57,179 nucleotides of DNA from an uncultured Bacteriovoracaceae bacterium (GTDB lineage: Bacteria > Bdellovibrionota > Bacteriovoracia > Bacteriovoracales > Bacteriovoracaceae). The position numbers and the translations under genes were made by a program. Below the pieces are notes generated by a model. It was not told the origin of the DNA. It worked only from the letters and a program-made list of their open reading frames with translations, and ran no database searches. Where the stretch lies: positions 1 to 57,179 of the forward strand of contig CALHBL010000136.1 in NCBI GenBank assembly GCA_937930825.1. The letters are read 5' to 3'. Positions 34,621 through 43,742 of this stretch are shown one piece after another; the first letter of the stretch is position 1; every line of letters starts with the position of its first letter.

Positions 34621-35632
34621 AGATAAGGTACTCTTAATTACTGGTGGAACAGGCTCTTTCGGTAATGCGGTTCTAAGACGTTTTCTTGAGTCTGATATAA
34701 AAGAAGTTCGCATTTTCTCAAGAGACGAGAAAAAACAAGATGACATGAGAAAATTATATATGCATCCTAAACTTCGTTTTTATATTGGCGATGTTCGAAA
34801 TATCAATTCCTTGAACTCAGCAATGAGAGGGGTAGATTATGTTTTCCATGCTGCAGCCTTAAAGCAAGTGCCATCGTGTGAATTCTACCCAATGGAAGCA
34901 GTTCAGACTAATATTTTAGGAACTGAAAATGTTCTAAATGCAGCAATAGACAACAACGTTGAGAAGGTCATTTGCTTATCAACCGACAAGGCAGTCTACC
35001 CCATCAATGCCATGGGCATGTCTAAAGCCCTGATGGAGAAAACCTTCGTCGCAAAATCAAGAACTATAGAAGGGCGACAAACAATTATTTGCGGTACCCG
35101 CTATGGAAATGTAATGGCCTCTCGTGGCTCTGTTATTCCGCTCTTTCTTGATCAAATTCGTGAAGGAAAGGAAATTACAATCACTGACCCAACAATGACT
35201 CGTTTCATGATGAGCCTTGATGATGCAGTTGAACTTGTTCTCTTCGCCTTTGAGAATGGCAAGCAAGGAGAGATCTTTGTTCAAAAAGCACCTGCGGCGA
35301 CAATTCAAGTCTTGGCCGAAACGCTCAGAGAAATGGTTAACAAGCCTCAACATCCCATTAAAGTCATTGGAACAAGGCACGGAGAAAAACTTTACGAGAC
35401 TCTATTAACTCGAGAAGAGATGGTGCACGCTAAAGATGAGGGTCGCTATTATAGAATAAAGCCTGATAATAGAGACTTAAACTATGCTAAGTATTTCGAA
35501 GACGGACAAAGTATTATTTCTCAAGCAGAGGAGTATCACTCCCATAATACCGACCGGCTCAACTCAGCTCAACTGATGAACCTACTTACCGGCCTGCATG
35601 AAATCCAACAGGATTTAAAGCAGTTTCGATAG
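34613..35632 (+). CDS. UDP-GlcNAc 4,6-dehydratase (inverting), CapE/PseB type
   Basis: This is a soluble short dehydratase of 339 residues that removes water and inverts C5, giving UDP-2-acetamido-2,6-dideoxy-L-arabino-hexos-4-ulose. It has the Rossmann motif TGGTGSFGNAVLRRFL, FSRDEKKQDDMR, HAAALKQVPSCE, STDKAVYPINAMGMSK with the catalytic Met/Lys region, RYGNVMASRGSVIPLF and GTRHGEKLYETLL. The C-terminal PDNRDLNYAKYF and EYHSHNTDRL segments are those I associate with CapE/FnlA. Its product is the shared precursor of L-FucNAc (with CapG, the gene before) and of pseudaminic acid (with PseC, two genes after). AAGGAAAT precedes the ATG. Confidence 0.92.
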   Translation: MFKDKVLLITGGTGSFGNAVLRRFLESDIKEVRIFSRDEKKQDDMRKLYMHPKLRFYIGDVRNINSLNSAMRGVDYVFHAAALKQVPSCEFYPMEAVQTNILGTENVLNAAIDNNVEKVICLSTDKAVYPINAMGMSKALMEKTFVAKSRTIEGRQTIICGTRYGNVMASRGSVIPLFLDQIREGKEITITDPTMTRFMMSLDDAVELVLFAFENGKQGEIFVQKAPAATIQVLAETLREMVNKPQHPIKVIGTRHGEKLYETLLTREEMVHAKDEGRYYRIKPDNRDLNYAKYFEDGQSIISQAEEYHSHNTDRLNSAQLMNLLTGLHEIQQDLKQFR

Positions 35633-35650
35633 ACCCATGCTCGACGCAGG

Positions 35651-35680
35651 TTGACTTTTATTTAATCAAAAGCCTAAAAT
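35651..35680 (+). promoter_or_regulatory. internal sigma-70 promoter before the cytidylyltransferase gene
   Basis: TTGACT (35651-35656), 18 bases, TAAAAT (35675-35680) in one of the widest gaps of the long + strand run (77 bases). Each hexamer matches consensus at 5 of 6. It would let the genes from 35710 onward be expressed separately from the epimerase/dehydratase pair. Confidence 0.55.
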
Positions 35681-35709
35681 GCTGCTAGTTTCAACAAGGT
35701 AGGGCAATT

Positions 35710-36126
35710 TTGATAACAGGATACACGACAGGTGTTTATGACCTCTTTCACATCGGCCATATCAACCTATTAAGAAATGCTAAATCTTTATGCGACAAGC
35801 TAATCGTTGGTGTAACTGTTGATGAACTTGTCGCCTACAAGAACAAGAAATCAGTCATTCCCTTTGAAGAGAGAATGGAAATCGTTCGCTCCTGCCAATA
35901 TGTAGATGCAGTTATTCCTCAAGAATCAATGGACAAAATGGAGAACTGGCAACGACTCAAGTTTGATATTATGTTTGTTGGTGACGATTGGTACCAAACT
36001 GAAAAGTGGAATACTATTGAAGAAGATTTTAAAGAAAAGGGCGTAAAGGTGATTTACTTTCCTTACACTAAGGGAACTTCTTCAACATTGATTAATGAAG
36101 TCTTAAAAGGCTTAAGAGAGAAGTAA
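35710..36126 (+). CDS. TagD-like cytidylyltransferase family protein
   Basis: This is a small nucleotidyltransferase of 138 residues with the HxGH active site at 14-17 (GVYDLFHIGHINLL), a VDELVAYKNKK phosphate-binding stretch and the C-terminal YTKGTSSTLI equivalent of the family ISSTxI motif. TagD makes CDP-glycerol from CTP and glycerol-3-phosphate, and relatives activate other small phosphates. The start is TTG with AAGGTAGGG upstream. It is followed after one base by pseC. The substrate could be glycerol phosphate or a sugar phosphate; context does not decide. Confidence 0.87.
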   Translation: MITGYTTGVYDLFHIGHINLLRNAKSLCDKLIVGVTVDELVAYKNKKSVIPFEERMEIVRSCQYVDAVIPQESMDKMENWQRLKFDIMFVGDDWYQTEKWNTIEEDFKEKGVKVIYFPYTKGTSSTLINEVLKGLREK

Positions 36127-36127
36127 G

Positions 36128-37351
36128 ATGGAACTCCTGCCTTATAACAGACAATTTATAGACGAAGATGATATTCTTGCAGTGACAGAGGCTTTGCGCA
36201 GTCCTTTTTTAACAACAGGCCCTATAGCAGATGAGTTTGAAAGAGAGCTCGCGGCATATGTCGGCTCTAAGTATGCAGTTGCTTGTTGTAATGGTACAGC
36301 TGCCTTACACATAGCACTCCTAGCACTTGGGATAAAAAAGGGTGATGCAGTTTTAACGACACCAAACACATTTCTTTCAGATGCAAATGCCGCCAGGTTC
36401 ATTGATGCTGACATTATCTTTGCCGATATTGACCCTGAAACAGCAAATCTATGCCCACAAAGAACCCGGGAAGCCCTCCAGTCTAATCCAAATATCAAGG
36501 CCATAATCCCCGTTCACTTTGCTGGACAACCTGTAAAAGTTGAAGAATTCAAGAAATTATCAGATGAATACAATGTCGTTATCCTTGAAGATGGATGTCA
36601 TGCATTAGGTGCATCTTATACTGATAAAACGGGAAATGTGCATAAAGTTGGCTCAAACTCTTTTTGTGATCTCACTACATTCTCATTTCATCCTGTAAAG
36701 AATATTACAACAGGAGAAGGTGGAGCAGTAACTACAAATAATGAGGAGCTCTTCAAACTTCTAAAAAAGTATCGTTCTCACGGCAACTCTAAAGAGCCAA
36801 ATGAAATGACCTATGAAGAGAATGCCTTTACTGAGATTGACGGGGAAAAAGTATTTAACCCTTGGTACTACGAAATGCACTACCTAGCCAATAACTACCG
36901 TATAAGTGACTTCCAATGTGCTCTTGGTCTATCACAATTAAAAAAACTTGATTACTTTATTGAACGTAGAAACTTACTTGCCAATCTCTATAGACAGTCA
37001 ATATCAAAACTCAATCATGACCGTATTCGATCGTTGTCTCAAGAACCTGGAAACCGAAATGCCTACCACCTCTTTGTTGTTCTAATCCCTATGCAGTCTC
37101 TCCGTGGCGGCAGGGCCAATCTTATGAATAGATTAAGGAAAAGAGGAATTAACACACAAGTTCATTATATTCCTATTTACCAGCAACCTTATTATCGCCA
37201 ATACTTCGGAAAACTTCTCAAATTTGATAATGCTGAAAATTACTATAATGAGTGCTTAAGCCTCCCACTATTTCCAGCGCTAACGAATGAGCACCCCCAG
37301 CTTATAGTAAATCATATTGATGAAATTATCTCAGACCTCTGGATTGATTAA
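36128..37351 (+). CDS. pseC: PseC-like UDP-4-keto-6-deoxy-AltNAc aminotransferase
   Basis: This is a PLP-dependent DegT/DnrJ/EryC1 aminotransferase that adds the 4-amino group to the product of the inverting dehydratase, in the pseudaminic acid pathway. The 407 residues begin with LPYNRQFIDEDDILAV and SPFLTTGPIADEFERELA, typical of PseC, followed by CCNGTAALHIALLAL, VHFAGQPV and EDGCHALGA. The PLP-binding Lys191 is in FSFHPVKNITTGEGG. It starts one base after the cytidylyltransferase stop, so translation is probably coupled. It could also serve a LegC-like role, but the CapE/PseB gene nearby favours PseC. Confidence 0.88.
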   Translation: MELLPYNRQFIDEDDILAVTEALRSPFLTTGPIADEFERELAAYVGSKYAVACCNGTAALHIALLALGIKKGDAVLTTPNTFLSDANAARFIDADIIFADIDPETANLCPQRTREALQSNPNIKAIIPVHFAGQPVKVEEFKKLSDEYNVVILEDGCHALGASYTDKTGNVHKVGSNSFCDLTTFSFHPVKNITTGEGGAVTTNNEELFKLLKKYRSHGNSKEPNEMTYEENAFTEIDGEKVFNPWYYEMHYLANNYRISDFQCALGLSQLKKLDYFIERRNLLANLYRQSISKLNHDRIRSLSQEPGNRNAYHLFVVLIPMQSLRGGRANLMNRLRKRGINTQVHYIPIYQQPYYRQYFGKLLKFDNAENYYNECLSLPLFPALTNEHPQLIVNHIDEIISDLWID

Positions 37352-37352
37352 A

Positions 37353-38105
37353 GTGAAAATTGTAGCAACTATTGAAGCAAGGATGGGCTCTTCACGGCTG
37401 CCCAATAAAGTCTTGATGGATATTGGAGGAATGAAAAGTCTCGAGTGCCAGATAAAGAGACTGAAACGCTCTAAGCTTATAGATACAATAGTCATTGCAA
37501 CTACTGACAAAAGTAGTGATGACCTTCTTGTTGCTTTTGCAGATGATATGGATGTTGCCTGTTTCAGAGGAAGTGAGCAAGATATCCTTGCAAGAATATT
37601 AGGTGCAGCAAAATCTCAAGACGCTAGTCTTCAAGTTCAGATAACTGGTGACTGCCCTTTAATTGACCCTGAGATCGTAGATCAAGTTATTCAGTGCTAC
37701 TTAGATAATTCCAAGGATTTTGATTTCGTTTCAAATGAAATAGAGCGCTCGTATCCAATCGGTCTAGACTGCCGTGTATTCCCTACTACAGTCTTAGAAG
37801 AAGTAGATCGAGATTGTAAAGACCCTATTCATAGGATTCACGGATCTACTTATATCTATATGGGACCTGGTAAAAATAAATATAAAAGTAAAAATTTTTT
37901 TGCTCCTAATGAACTCAATCACCCTTTGTGGAGATGGACTTTAGATACTCCTGAAGACCTAGAGTTTTTTAAGTCTGTACTAAATCACTTTAAAGAGGAA
38001 ATCATCAACTTAACCTCAATTGAGTTGAAAAATTGGTTGGTAAAAAATCCTGACATAGTCGAAGTGAACTCAAAGGTTAGGCAAAAAACGATTGAGGAAG
38101 GATAA
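37353..38105 (+). CDS. SpsF-like cytidylyltransferase (CMP-nonulosonate synthetase-like), copy 1
   Basis: SpsF proteins belong to the CMP-Kdo/CMP-Neu synthetase superfamily and are found in Bacillus sps-type loci; a CMP-sugar-forming role is likely but not proved. I start it at GTG 37353, which gives 250 residues beginning VKIVATIEARMGSSRLPNKV; upstream in-frame starts lie inside pseC. The nucleotide-binding RMGSSRLPNKVL motif, VIATTDKSSDD, CFRGSEQDILAR and ITGDCPLIDPEIVD are visible. Its stop overlaps the next start as TAATG. A paralog lies at 41746. Confidence 0.83.
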   Translation: MKIVATIEARMGSSRLPNKVLMDIGGMKSLECQIKRLKRSKLIDTIVIATTDKSSDDLLVAFADDMDVACFRGSEQDILARILGAAKSQDASLQVQITGDCPLIDPEIVDQVIQCYLDNSKDFDFVSNEIERSYPIGLDCRVFPTTVLEEVDRDCKDPIHRIHGSTYIYMGPGKNKYKSKNFFAPNELNHPLWRWTLDTPEDLEFFKSVLNHFKEEIINLTSIELKNWLVKNPDIVEVNSKVRQKTIEEG

Positions 38106-39052
38106 TGACATTAAACTGCGCAATTGTTGGCTGCGGACTAATCGCTGGGGGCTACGACACCCCTTTAGAAGATAATTATATTCGTACGCATGCAAAAGCT
38201 ATTAAAAATAATTCAAGAACTAGGTTGATTGCAGTTTGCGATAAAGATATAGATACGGCAAAGAAATTTGCAGAGAAATGGGAAGTCGAAAATTTCTACG
38301 ATTCCCTAGACAAGCTAGTTTTTAAGCATGATCTTGGTCTACTCTGTATTTCCACTCCTACAAATACCCACTTACCACTTACTACTAAAGCGCTTGAGTT
38401 AAAGATCCCTTGCATATGGCTTGAAAAACCTGCTGCCCATAATTTAACTGATCTAAAGGAGATGATGATTTTATCCAAAAAATCATCATCAAAAATTTTT
38501 ATAAATTACTTCAGACGCTACGATGAAGGTTTTAAGAAGATAAAGAACTACCTTGACTCAAGTGAGGTTTTATCAGTTACTGCCTATTATACAAAAGGCC
38601 TGTCTCACAACGGCAGCCACTTATTAAACCTACTCAATTGGTGGTTTGGAGAACTAAAAGAGTTCAATAACTTAGAAGTCTTCCAATGTGAAAAATACCC
38701 CTCCGTTACTGCCTCTCTTAACTATGAGAAGGCAAAAGTGGATATAAAGGCTTTTGACCATAACCTCTTTGAGCTTTTCGAACTAGATATTATTCTTCGC
38801 AACTCTCGAATTAGAGTTTTAGAGGGTGGACAGAGAATAGAGTTCTATAAAGTGAACACGTCTCCTTATTATAAAGAATATAGAAACCTTACTCTTTTTG
38901 AAGTTCATGAAGGCACTTATGGCCTGTTTATGAAAGAAGGACTGAATTCAATTTTAAATGGAGAGGTTATAAACACACTGGAAGAAGAATTAATTATCAG
39001 AACCTCAATAGAAGAAATAGAACGAGAAGCAGGAATTAGCCGTGATCGATAA
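38105..39052 (+). CDS. Gfo/Idh/MocA family sugar oxidoreductase
   Basis: This is an NAD(P)-dependent oxidoreductase of 315 residues. The N-terminal Rossmann motif AIVGCGLIAGGYD is followed by LIAVCDKDIDTA, CISTPTNTHLPLT and the family EKP motif in WLEKPAAHNL. The C-terminal half has the alpha/beta substrate domain with YFRRYDEGFK. Such enzymes oxidize or reduce ring carbons of NDP-sugars or inositols. Packed by overlap between the SpsF copy and an SDR, it may modify a branch sugar or a nonulosonate precursor. Confidence 0.83.
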   Translation: MTLNCAIVGCGLIAGGYDTPLEDNYIRTHAKAIKNNSRTRLIAVCDKDIDTAKKFAEKWEVENFYDSLDKLVFKHDLGLLCISTPTNTHLPLTTKALELKIPCIWLEKPAAHNLTDLKEMMILSKKSSSKIFINYFRRYDEGFKKIKNYLDSSEVLSVTAYYTKGLSHNGSHLLNLLNWWFGELKEFNNLEVFQCEKYPSVTASLNYEKAKVDIKAFDHNLFELFELDIILRNSRIRVLEGGQRIEFYKVNTSPYYKEYRNLTLFEVHEGTYGLFMKEGLNSILNGEVINTLEEELIIRTSIEEIEREAGISRDR

Positions 39053-39959
39053 AAACAAAAAAAAGGTACTAGTACTCGGTGCTACAGGACTTTTAGGACA
39101 TCATTGCTTTCAACTCTTTAAGAAAAATTTTCAGAATTGCATTGGAACTTATAATACAACTTCTAATAATCAACCTGACTATCTACAATTTGATGCCACT
39201 AGTGATATTCATGTGCTTGATAAAGTTTTATCGACGTATCAACCTGACCTAATTGTAAATACGATAGCCTACGTAACAGTCGATGGATGTGAAAAAAAAC
39301 CAGACTTGGCGTATAAACTTAATGCTCAATTTGTAAAAGAACTTGTTGAAGCTTTAAAAAGAAATGGCTTGAGTAATCGGCACCTTATTCAAATTTCTTC
39401 GGACAGTGTTTATGGCAATAAAGACTCAATAAGGCCTTGGAGAGAAGAAGATGCAACAGAGCCCTTATCAATATATGCAAAAACTAAGCTTCAGGGTGAA
39501 CACTTTGCAGAGACTCACGAGGGACCAGTTTCAATCTTAAGAACTGCATTTTATGGAATTAACGTCTACTCTGATAAGAGCTTATTATCGTGGATTATCA
39601 GTAATGCTAGAAAAGGTGTACCTATGAATGGTTGGGAGAATATTTATTTTTGCCCCGTGTCAGCAGAAACCCTCTCTAGTATTATATCTCAGATCTTTCA
39701 GCTATCAGCTACCGGTATTTTCAATGTTGGGAGTACTGATATGTGTAATAAATATGATTTTGTTTTTGAAGTTTGTAACTCACTGAATTTAAATGCTAAA
39801 GTTAATCGTTTCAAAAAAGATCAAGAAGATATCAAAAATATTCGCCCCAATGACACAACTCTAGACTCTTCTAAACTGGCCAGTATCATAGATTGGCACA
39901 CTAAATGGAAGGAAGACTTAAACGTCTACCTCAATAATATTCACTTTCAAGAGAGTTAA
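39042..39959 (+). CDS. RmlD-like SDR sugar reductase
   Basis: The protein has 305 residues of the RmlD substrate-binding family, which reduces NDP-4-keto-6-deoxy sugars. It has the Rossmann motif VLGATGLLGHHCF, NTIAYVTVDGCEKKPDLAYKLNAQ (known NDP-sugar-binding region, given here by its ends VTVDGCE and LNAQF), SSDSVYGN, and the YAKTK Tyr/Lys pair. The start is GTG, overlapping the oxidoreductase by 11 bases, with AGGAA upstream. It might be the rhamnose-type last step for the rml genes 15 kb away, but its operon position argues for a local sugar, perhaps as substitute for the missing CapF. Confidence 0.82.
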   Translation: MIDKNKKKVLVLGATGLLGHHCFQLFKKNFQNCIGTYNTTSNNQPDYLQFDATSDIHVLDKVLSTYQPDLIVNTIAYVTVDGCEKKPDLAYKLNAQFVKELVEALKRNGLSNRHLIQISSDSVYGNKDSIRPWREEDATEPLSIYAKTKLQGEHFAETHEGPVSILRTAFYGINVYSDKSLLSWIISNARKGVPMNGWENIYFCPVSAETLSSIISQIFQLSATGIFNVGSTDMCNKYDFVFEVCNSLNLNAKVNRFKKDQEDIKNIRPNDTTLDSSKLASIIDWHTKWKEDLNVYLNNIHFQES

Positions 39960-40011
39960 ACTTTTGTTTAATATATTACCTGAATAACTAATATAGATTA
40001 GGAGTACTGTA

Positions 40012-41085
40012 GTGAGTATTGAATTTAGAATTGAAGACAAGCTTATAGGTTCAAACCATCCAACTTACTTCATAGCAGATATTGCAGCAAATCACGACGG
40101 AAACCTCGACAAGGCCATTAAGCTTATCAGGCTAGCGGCCGAAGCTGGTGCTGACGCCGTAAAGTTTCAACACTTTAATGCCAAAGGAATTGTTTCTGAC
40201 AAGGGCTTTAAGGATCTGCAAAACCAAAAATCTCACCAAGCTAAGTGGAACAAAACAGTATTCGAAGTTTATGAAGATGCCTCATTGAATCGAAACTGGA
40301 CTACTGAGCTACAGAATGCAGCAAAAGAGTATGGCGTACACTTCTTCTCATCCCCTTATGACTTCGAAGCCGTCGACCTACTCAACAAAGCCGGAGCACC
40401 TGCTCATAAGATAGGATCTGGCGATATCACCTGGACTAAAATGATTGAGTATATCTCTCAATCCAATAAACCAGTTATTCTTGCTACAGGAGCTTCAACA
40501 ATAGAAGATGTTGAAAGGGCCATGGATACATTGAACAGGTTTGATGTTCCAAAATGCCTTATGCAGTGTAATACCAATTATACCGGAGACTTAGAAAACT
40601 TAAAGCATATTCACCTAAATGTACTCAGCACTTATAAGCTTCTGTACCCTAATGTTGTTCTTGGGTTGTCCGATCATACACCTGGCCACTCTACAGTCCT
40701 AGGGGCCGTTGCCTTAGGAGCTAGAATGGTTGAAAAGCACTTCACAGATGACAAATCTCAAGAGGGTCCCGATCACAAATTCTCTATGGACCCAAGAGAC
40801 TGGAAGGAGATGGTTGATCGCACAAGAGAATTAGAAGCTGCTCTTGGCTCTACTAGAAAGTTTATAGCGGGTAATGAGCAAGAAACTGTTGTTCTTCAAA
40901 GAAGGTGCCTTCGTTTAAAAGAAGAGCTCACCAAAGGTGCTGTTTTGACCGAAAATAACTTAGAGGTCTTAAGACCAGCTCCCGCAGATGCGATTATGCC
41001 TTACGACTTGAACAAAATTCTTGGTAAGAGACTTAATAAAAATAAAACTGCTGGCGAACACCTGACATTTTTTGATGTTGAATAG
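40012..41085 (+). CDS. NeuB/PseI/SpsE-family nonulosonate synthase, copy 1
   Basis: NeuB-family enzymes condense phosphoenolpyruvate with a 6-carbon amino sugar to form a nine-carbon sialic-acid-like sugar. The 357 residues have a TIM-barrel domain with IADIAANHDGNLDKAI (17-32), DAVKFQHF, KIGSGDITW, GLSDHTPGH, MVEKHFTDD and GPDHKFSM. A C-terminal SAF/antifreeze-like domain has RLKEELTKGAVLTENNL and LRPAP. The usual Glu of the AEIG block is Asp here (ADIA). The start is GTG with TTAGGAG upstream. It is the first of two copies in one run. Confidence 0.9.
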   Translation: MSIEFRIEDKLIGSNHPTYFIADIAANHDGNLDKAIKLIRLAAEAGADAVKFQHFNAKGIVSDKGFKDLQNQKSHQAKWNKTVFEVYEDASLNRNWTTELQNAAKEYGVHFFSSPYDFEAVDLLNKAGAPAHKIGSGDITWTKMIEYISQSNKPVILATGASTIEDVERAMDTLNRFDVPKCLMQCNTNYTGDLENLKHIHLNVLSTYKLLYPNVVLGLSDHTPGHSTVLGAVALGARMVEKHFTDDKSQEGPDHKFSMDPRDWKEMVDRTRELEAALGSTRKFIAGNEQETVVLQRRCLRLKEELTKGAVLTENNLEVLRPAPADAIMPYDLNKILGKRLNKNKTAGEHLTFFDVE

Positions 41086-41743
41086 TAAAAGCCGCTTAGC
41101 CGTTGTTATCCCTGCTTATAATGAAGAGAAGACTATCGAAATGGTCATCGATCAGGTGCACTCAAGAGGTTATGCAGTAATAGTTGTATCGGATGGATCC
41201 AATGACCGTACCGTTGAAATTGCGACAGACAGAAAAGCCCATGTCATCGATCATATTCAAAATAAAGGATATGAAGCTGCTCTTAGCACCGGCGTACATG
41301 CTGCTCATGAAATGGGTTTTGAACTAGCAGCAACCTTTGATGCTGATGGGCAGCTTGCAGCAGATGACTTATCGCTTTTCATAAAGAAACTCGATGAAGA
41401 AAGTAGCGATATAGTTGTGGGGATAAGAAACTATCGCAACCGATATAGCGAAAACCTTCTTGCTCTCTTTGGAAAAATAAGATTCAACATAGAAGATCCT
41501 TTGTGTGGATTAAAGCTTTATCGATTAGAAAAAGCATCGAATTTCTTTCCTTTTGACTCTGATAAGCTTGTAGGAATGGAACTTGCCTTTAAGATGGCTT
41601 CTGCTCATTTAAAGTTCTCTCAAGTTCCTATTCAGGTAAGAAAAAGAGTTGGTGAATCTCGCTATGGAACCTCCCTAAAAGGAGAAGTCTTCATTCTTCA
41701 TTCTTTAAAAAAATCTATTCAAAAATTTGGACTACGGGCTTAA
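41075..41743 (+). CDS. glycosyltransferase family 2 (DPM1-like)
   Basis: The protein has 222 residues from the ATG (a TTG one codon earlier is also possible), beginning inside the end of the synthase gene. GT-A motifs are AVVIPAYNEEKTIEMV, VVSDGSNDRT, NKGYEAALSTGVHAA, the DxD block TFDADGQL and DPLCGLKLY. No membrane helices are present, so it resembles the soluble dolichol-phosphate-mannose synthase type. It may make a polyprenyl-phosphate sugar or add a sugar directly. Confidence 0.83.
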   Translation: MLNSKSRLAVVIPAYNEEKTIEMVIDQVHSRGYAVIVVSDGSNDRTVEIATDRKAHVIDHIQNKGYEAALSTGVHAAHEMGFELAATFDADGQLAADDLSLFIKKLDEESSDIVVGIRNYRNRYSENLLALFGKIRFNIEDPLCGLKLYRLEKASNFFPFDSDKLVGMELAFKMASAHLKFSQVPIQVRKRVGESRYGTSLKGEVFILHSLKKSIQKFGLRA

Positions 41744-41745
41744 AG

Positions 41746-42492
41746 ATGGCAAAAACAGTAGCGATTGTGCAGGCCAGACTCTCCTCGACTCGACTTCCGG
41801 AGAAAGTTCTCAAACCACTACTTTCAAAACCAGTACTCGCCCACGTAATAGATAGACTAGACCAAGTTAACTTAATTGATGAAGTAGTAATTGCCACAAC
41901 AATAGACAAAGAAGATGATCCCCTGATCGATTGGTGTAAAAAGAATGGTAAAAGCTATTTCAGGGGAGATTTAACAAATGTTCTCTCTCGATTTTATTAT
42001 TGTGCTAACCAATATCAAGCAGACCACATAGTAAGAGTAACCTCTGACAACCCTTTGGTTGATCCGTTTTTAGTAGAGCAAACACTCAAGCATTACTTCA
42101 AAACTAAATCTGACTACTGCGCAAATAATATTGTTAAATCTTTTCCTCATGGCCTAGACGTGGAAGTTTTTTCTTTTGAATCGCTAAGAGCTTCATTTGA
42201 GGAAGCAAAAGAAGCTTTTGAACTTGAGCATGTCACCCAATTTATTAGACATCGTGTAGACAGGTTTAAAGTCGAAAATTACCTCTCCCCCAAGCCTATG
42301 TCACATATTAGAATAACTTGTGATGAGCCTGAAGACTTTCAACTGATCAAAATTATTTTAAAGATATTGGGCGAAAGTGCGAATTTCCATAGTATTGTTA
42401 AACTTTTCGAAGAGTTACCAGCTCTTTGCAATGTCAATAAAAGTGCTAAATTGCGCCACAAAGAATACAATGACGGCCAAGGAATTAAATAA
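41746..42492 (+). CDS. SpsF-like cytidylyltransferase, copy 2
   Basis: The protein has 248 residues, paralogous to the gene at 37353: VAIVQARLSSTRLPEKVL at the N terminus, VIATTIDKEDD, YFRGDLTNVLSRFYY, VTSDNPLVDPFLV and CDEPEDFQLIK. It begins 3 bases after the GT2 gene. Two different copies in one run imply two activated sugars or two steps. By position this one pairs with NeuB copy 1 just upstream and with the second aminotransferase downstream. Confidence 0.83.
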   Translation: MAKTVAIVQARLSSTRLPEKVLKPLLSKPVLAHVIDRLDQVNLIDEVVIATTIDKEDDPLIDWCKKNGKSYFRGDLTNVLSRFYYCANQYQADHIVRVTSDNPLVDPFLVEQTLKHYFKTKSDYCANNIVKSFPHGLDVEVFSFESLRASFEEAKEAFELEHVTQFIRHRVDRFKVENYLSPKPMSHIRITCDEPEDFQLIKIILKILGESANFHSIVKLFEELPALCNVNKSAKLRHKEYNDGQGIK

Positions 42493-42506
42493 AAAAAGGA
42501 AAACCC

Positions 42507-43742
42507 ATGACAGATAAGCTCGCTATTCTTGGAGGAACACCTGTAAAAGAAACCCCCTTTCCAGGCTACAATACTATAACTGACAATGAGATCAATGCTG
42601 CTGTTGAAGTCATGAAAACAGGAATCTTATCAGGTTATGTTGCAAACCCAGGCCCTGAATTTCTTGGGGGGAAATGGACTTTAGAACTTGAAGAGGAGTT
42701 TAAAAAATTATTTAACTGCAAATATGCTATCAGCGTTAACTCAGCAACTTCTGGTCTGCATGCAGCACTCGCAGCAGCAGGTGTAGGACCAGGAGACGAG
42801 GTCATCGTTTCTCCATACTCAATGTCAGCTTCTGCAACTGCTGCAATCATGTGCGGTGGAACTCCAGTATTTGTTGATATTGAGCCTGATACTTTCTGCC
42901 TTCAAGTTGAACATGTGATGGCGGCAATTACACCACGGACGAAGGCCATTATGGCCGTTAATATCTTTGGACTTCCCGCTGATCTTACTTCGCTAAGAAA
43001 AGTAGCTGATCAAAATAATCTCATCCTCGTTGAAGACAATGCTCAGGCTCCTGCAGCAAAGTGCGCTGGCTCATGGACTGGAACAATTGGTGACATGGGC
43101 ATCTTTAGCTTGAATAGACATAAAACGATGCAATGTGGAGAAGGTGGAGTCGTCATTACAAACGACAAAACCCTAGCAAAGAGACTTAGAATGGTAAGAA
43201 ACCACGGGGAAACTGTCTTACCAGAATGGGGTGATGAACTAAGAGGTCACGAAGATATTGTAGGCTATAATTACCGTTTAACTGAAGTTCAAGCAGCAAT
43301 TGCAAAACCTCAAGTTCAAAGACTACATGAACTAAATGACCACCGAATAAAGCTTGCTGACTATCTTAGTACCCAACTTCAAGAGATTGACTTCTTAAGC
43401 TCTCCTAAAATCAGAGAAGACTGTACTCATGTATATTACCTTTATCCAATGATTTTTCATCCAGATAAAATTAATATCTCTAGAGACCGTTTTATAGAAG
43501 CAATGAAGGCCGAGGGTATGCCAGTTTCAAACTATGTTCGTCCTCTTTACCACATTCCTCTCTATACTAATAAGTGTGGGAACCACCCTTCTTATGACCC
43601 TAGTAAGAACCCTGTTGTAGAAAAATTATGGAAAGAAACAATGATTGTAACACCAATTTGCCACCCTCCGCTTTCGAAAGAAGACATTGACTTATTCGTA
43701 AACGCCATTAAAAAAATTGCCTCCTCTTCTGAGATGTTATGA
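42507..43742 (+). CDS. DegT/DnrJ/EryC1/StrS-family aminotransferase (SpsC/StsC-like)
   Basis: This is a PLP-dependent sugar aminotransferase of 411 residues. The start LAILGGTPVKETPFPG is typical of the StsC/AHBA-synthase/SpsC side of the family. It has NSATSGLHAALAAAGV, SPYSMSASATAAI, EDNAQAPAAK and the PLP-Lys region LNRHKTMQCGEGGVV, then NYRLTEVQAA. A good ribosome site AAAGGAAAA precedes the ATG. It shares ATGA with the next start. Clearly different from PseC at 36128, so it probably aminates a different keto sugar or polyol. Confidence 0.9.
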   Translation: MTDKLAILGGTPVKETPFPGYNTITDNEINAAVEVMKTGILSGYVANPGPEFLGGKWTLELEEEFKKLFNCKYAISVNSATSGLHAALAAAGVGPGDEVIVSPYSMSASATAAIMCGGTPVFVDIEPDTFCLQVEHVMAAITPRTKAIMAVNIFGLPADLTSLRKVADQNNLILVEDNAQAPAAKCAGSWTGTIGDMGIFSLNRHKTMQCGEGGVVITNDKTLAKRLRMVRNHGETVLPEWGDELRGHEDIVGYNYRLTEVQAAIAKPQVQRLHELNDHRIKLADYLSTQLQEIDFLSSPKIREDCTHVYYLYPMIFHPDKINISRDRFIEAMKAEGMPVSNYVRPLYHIPLYTNKCGNHPSYDPSKNPVVEKLWKETMIVTPICHPPLSKEDIDLFVNAIKKIASSSEML

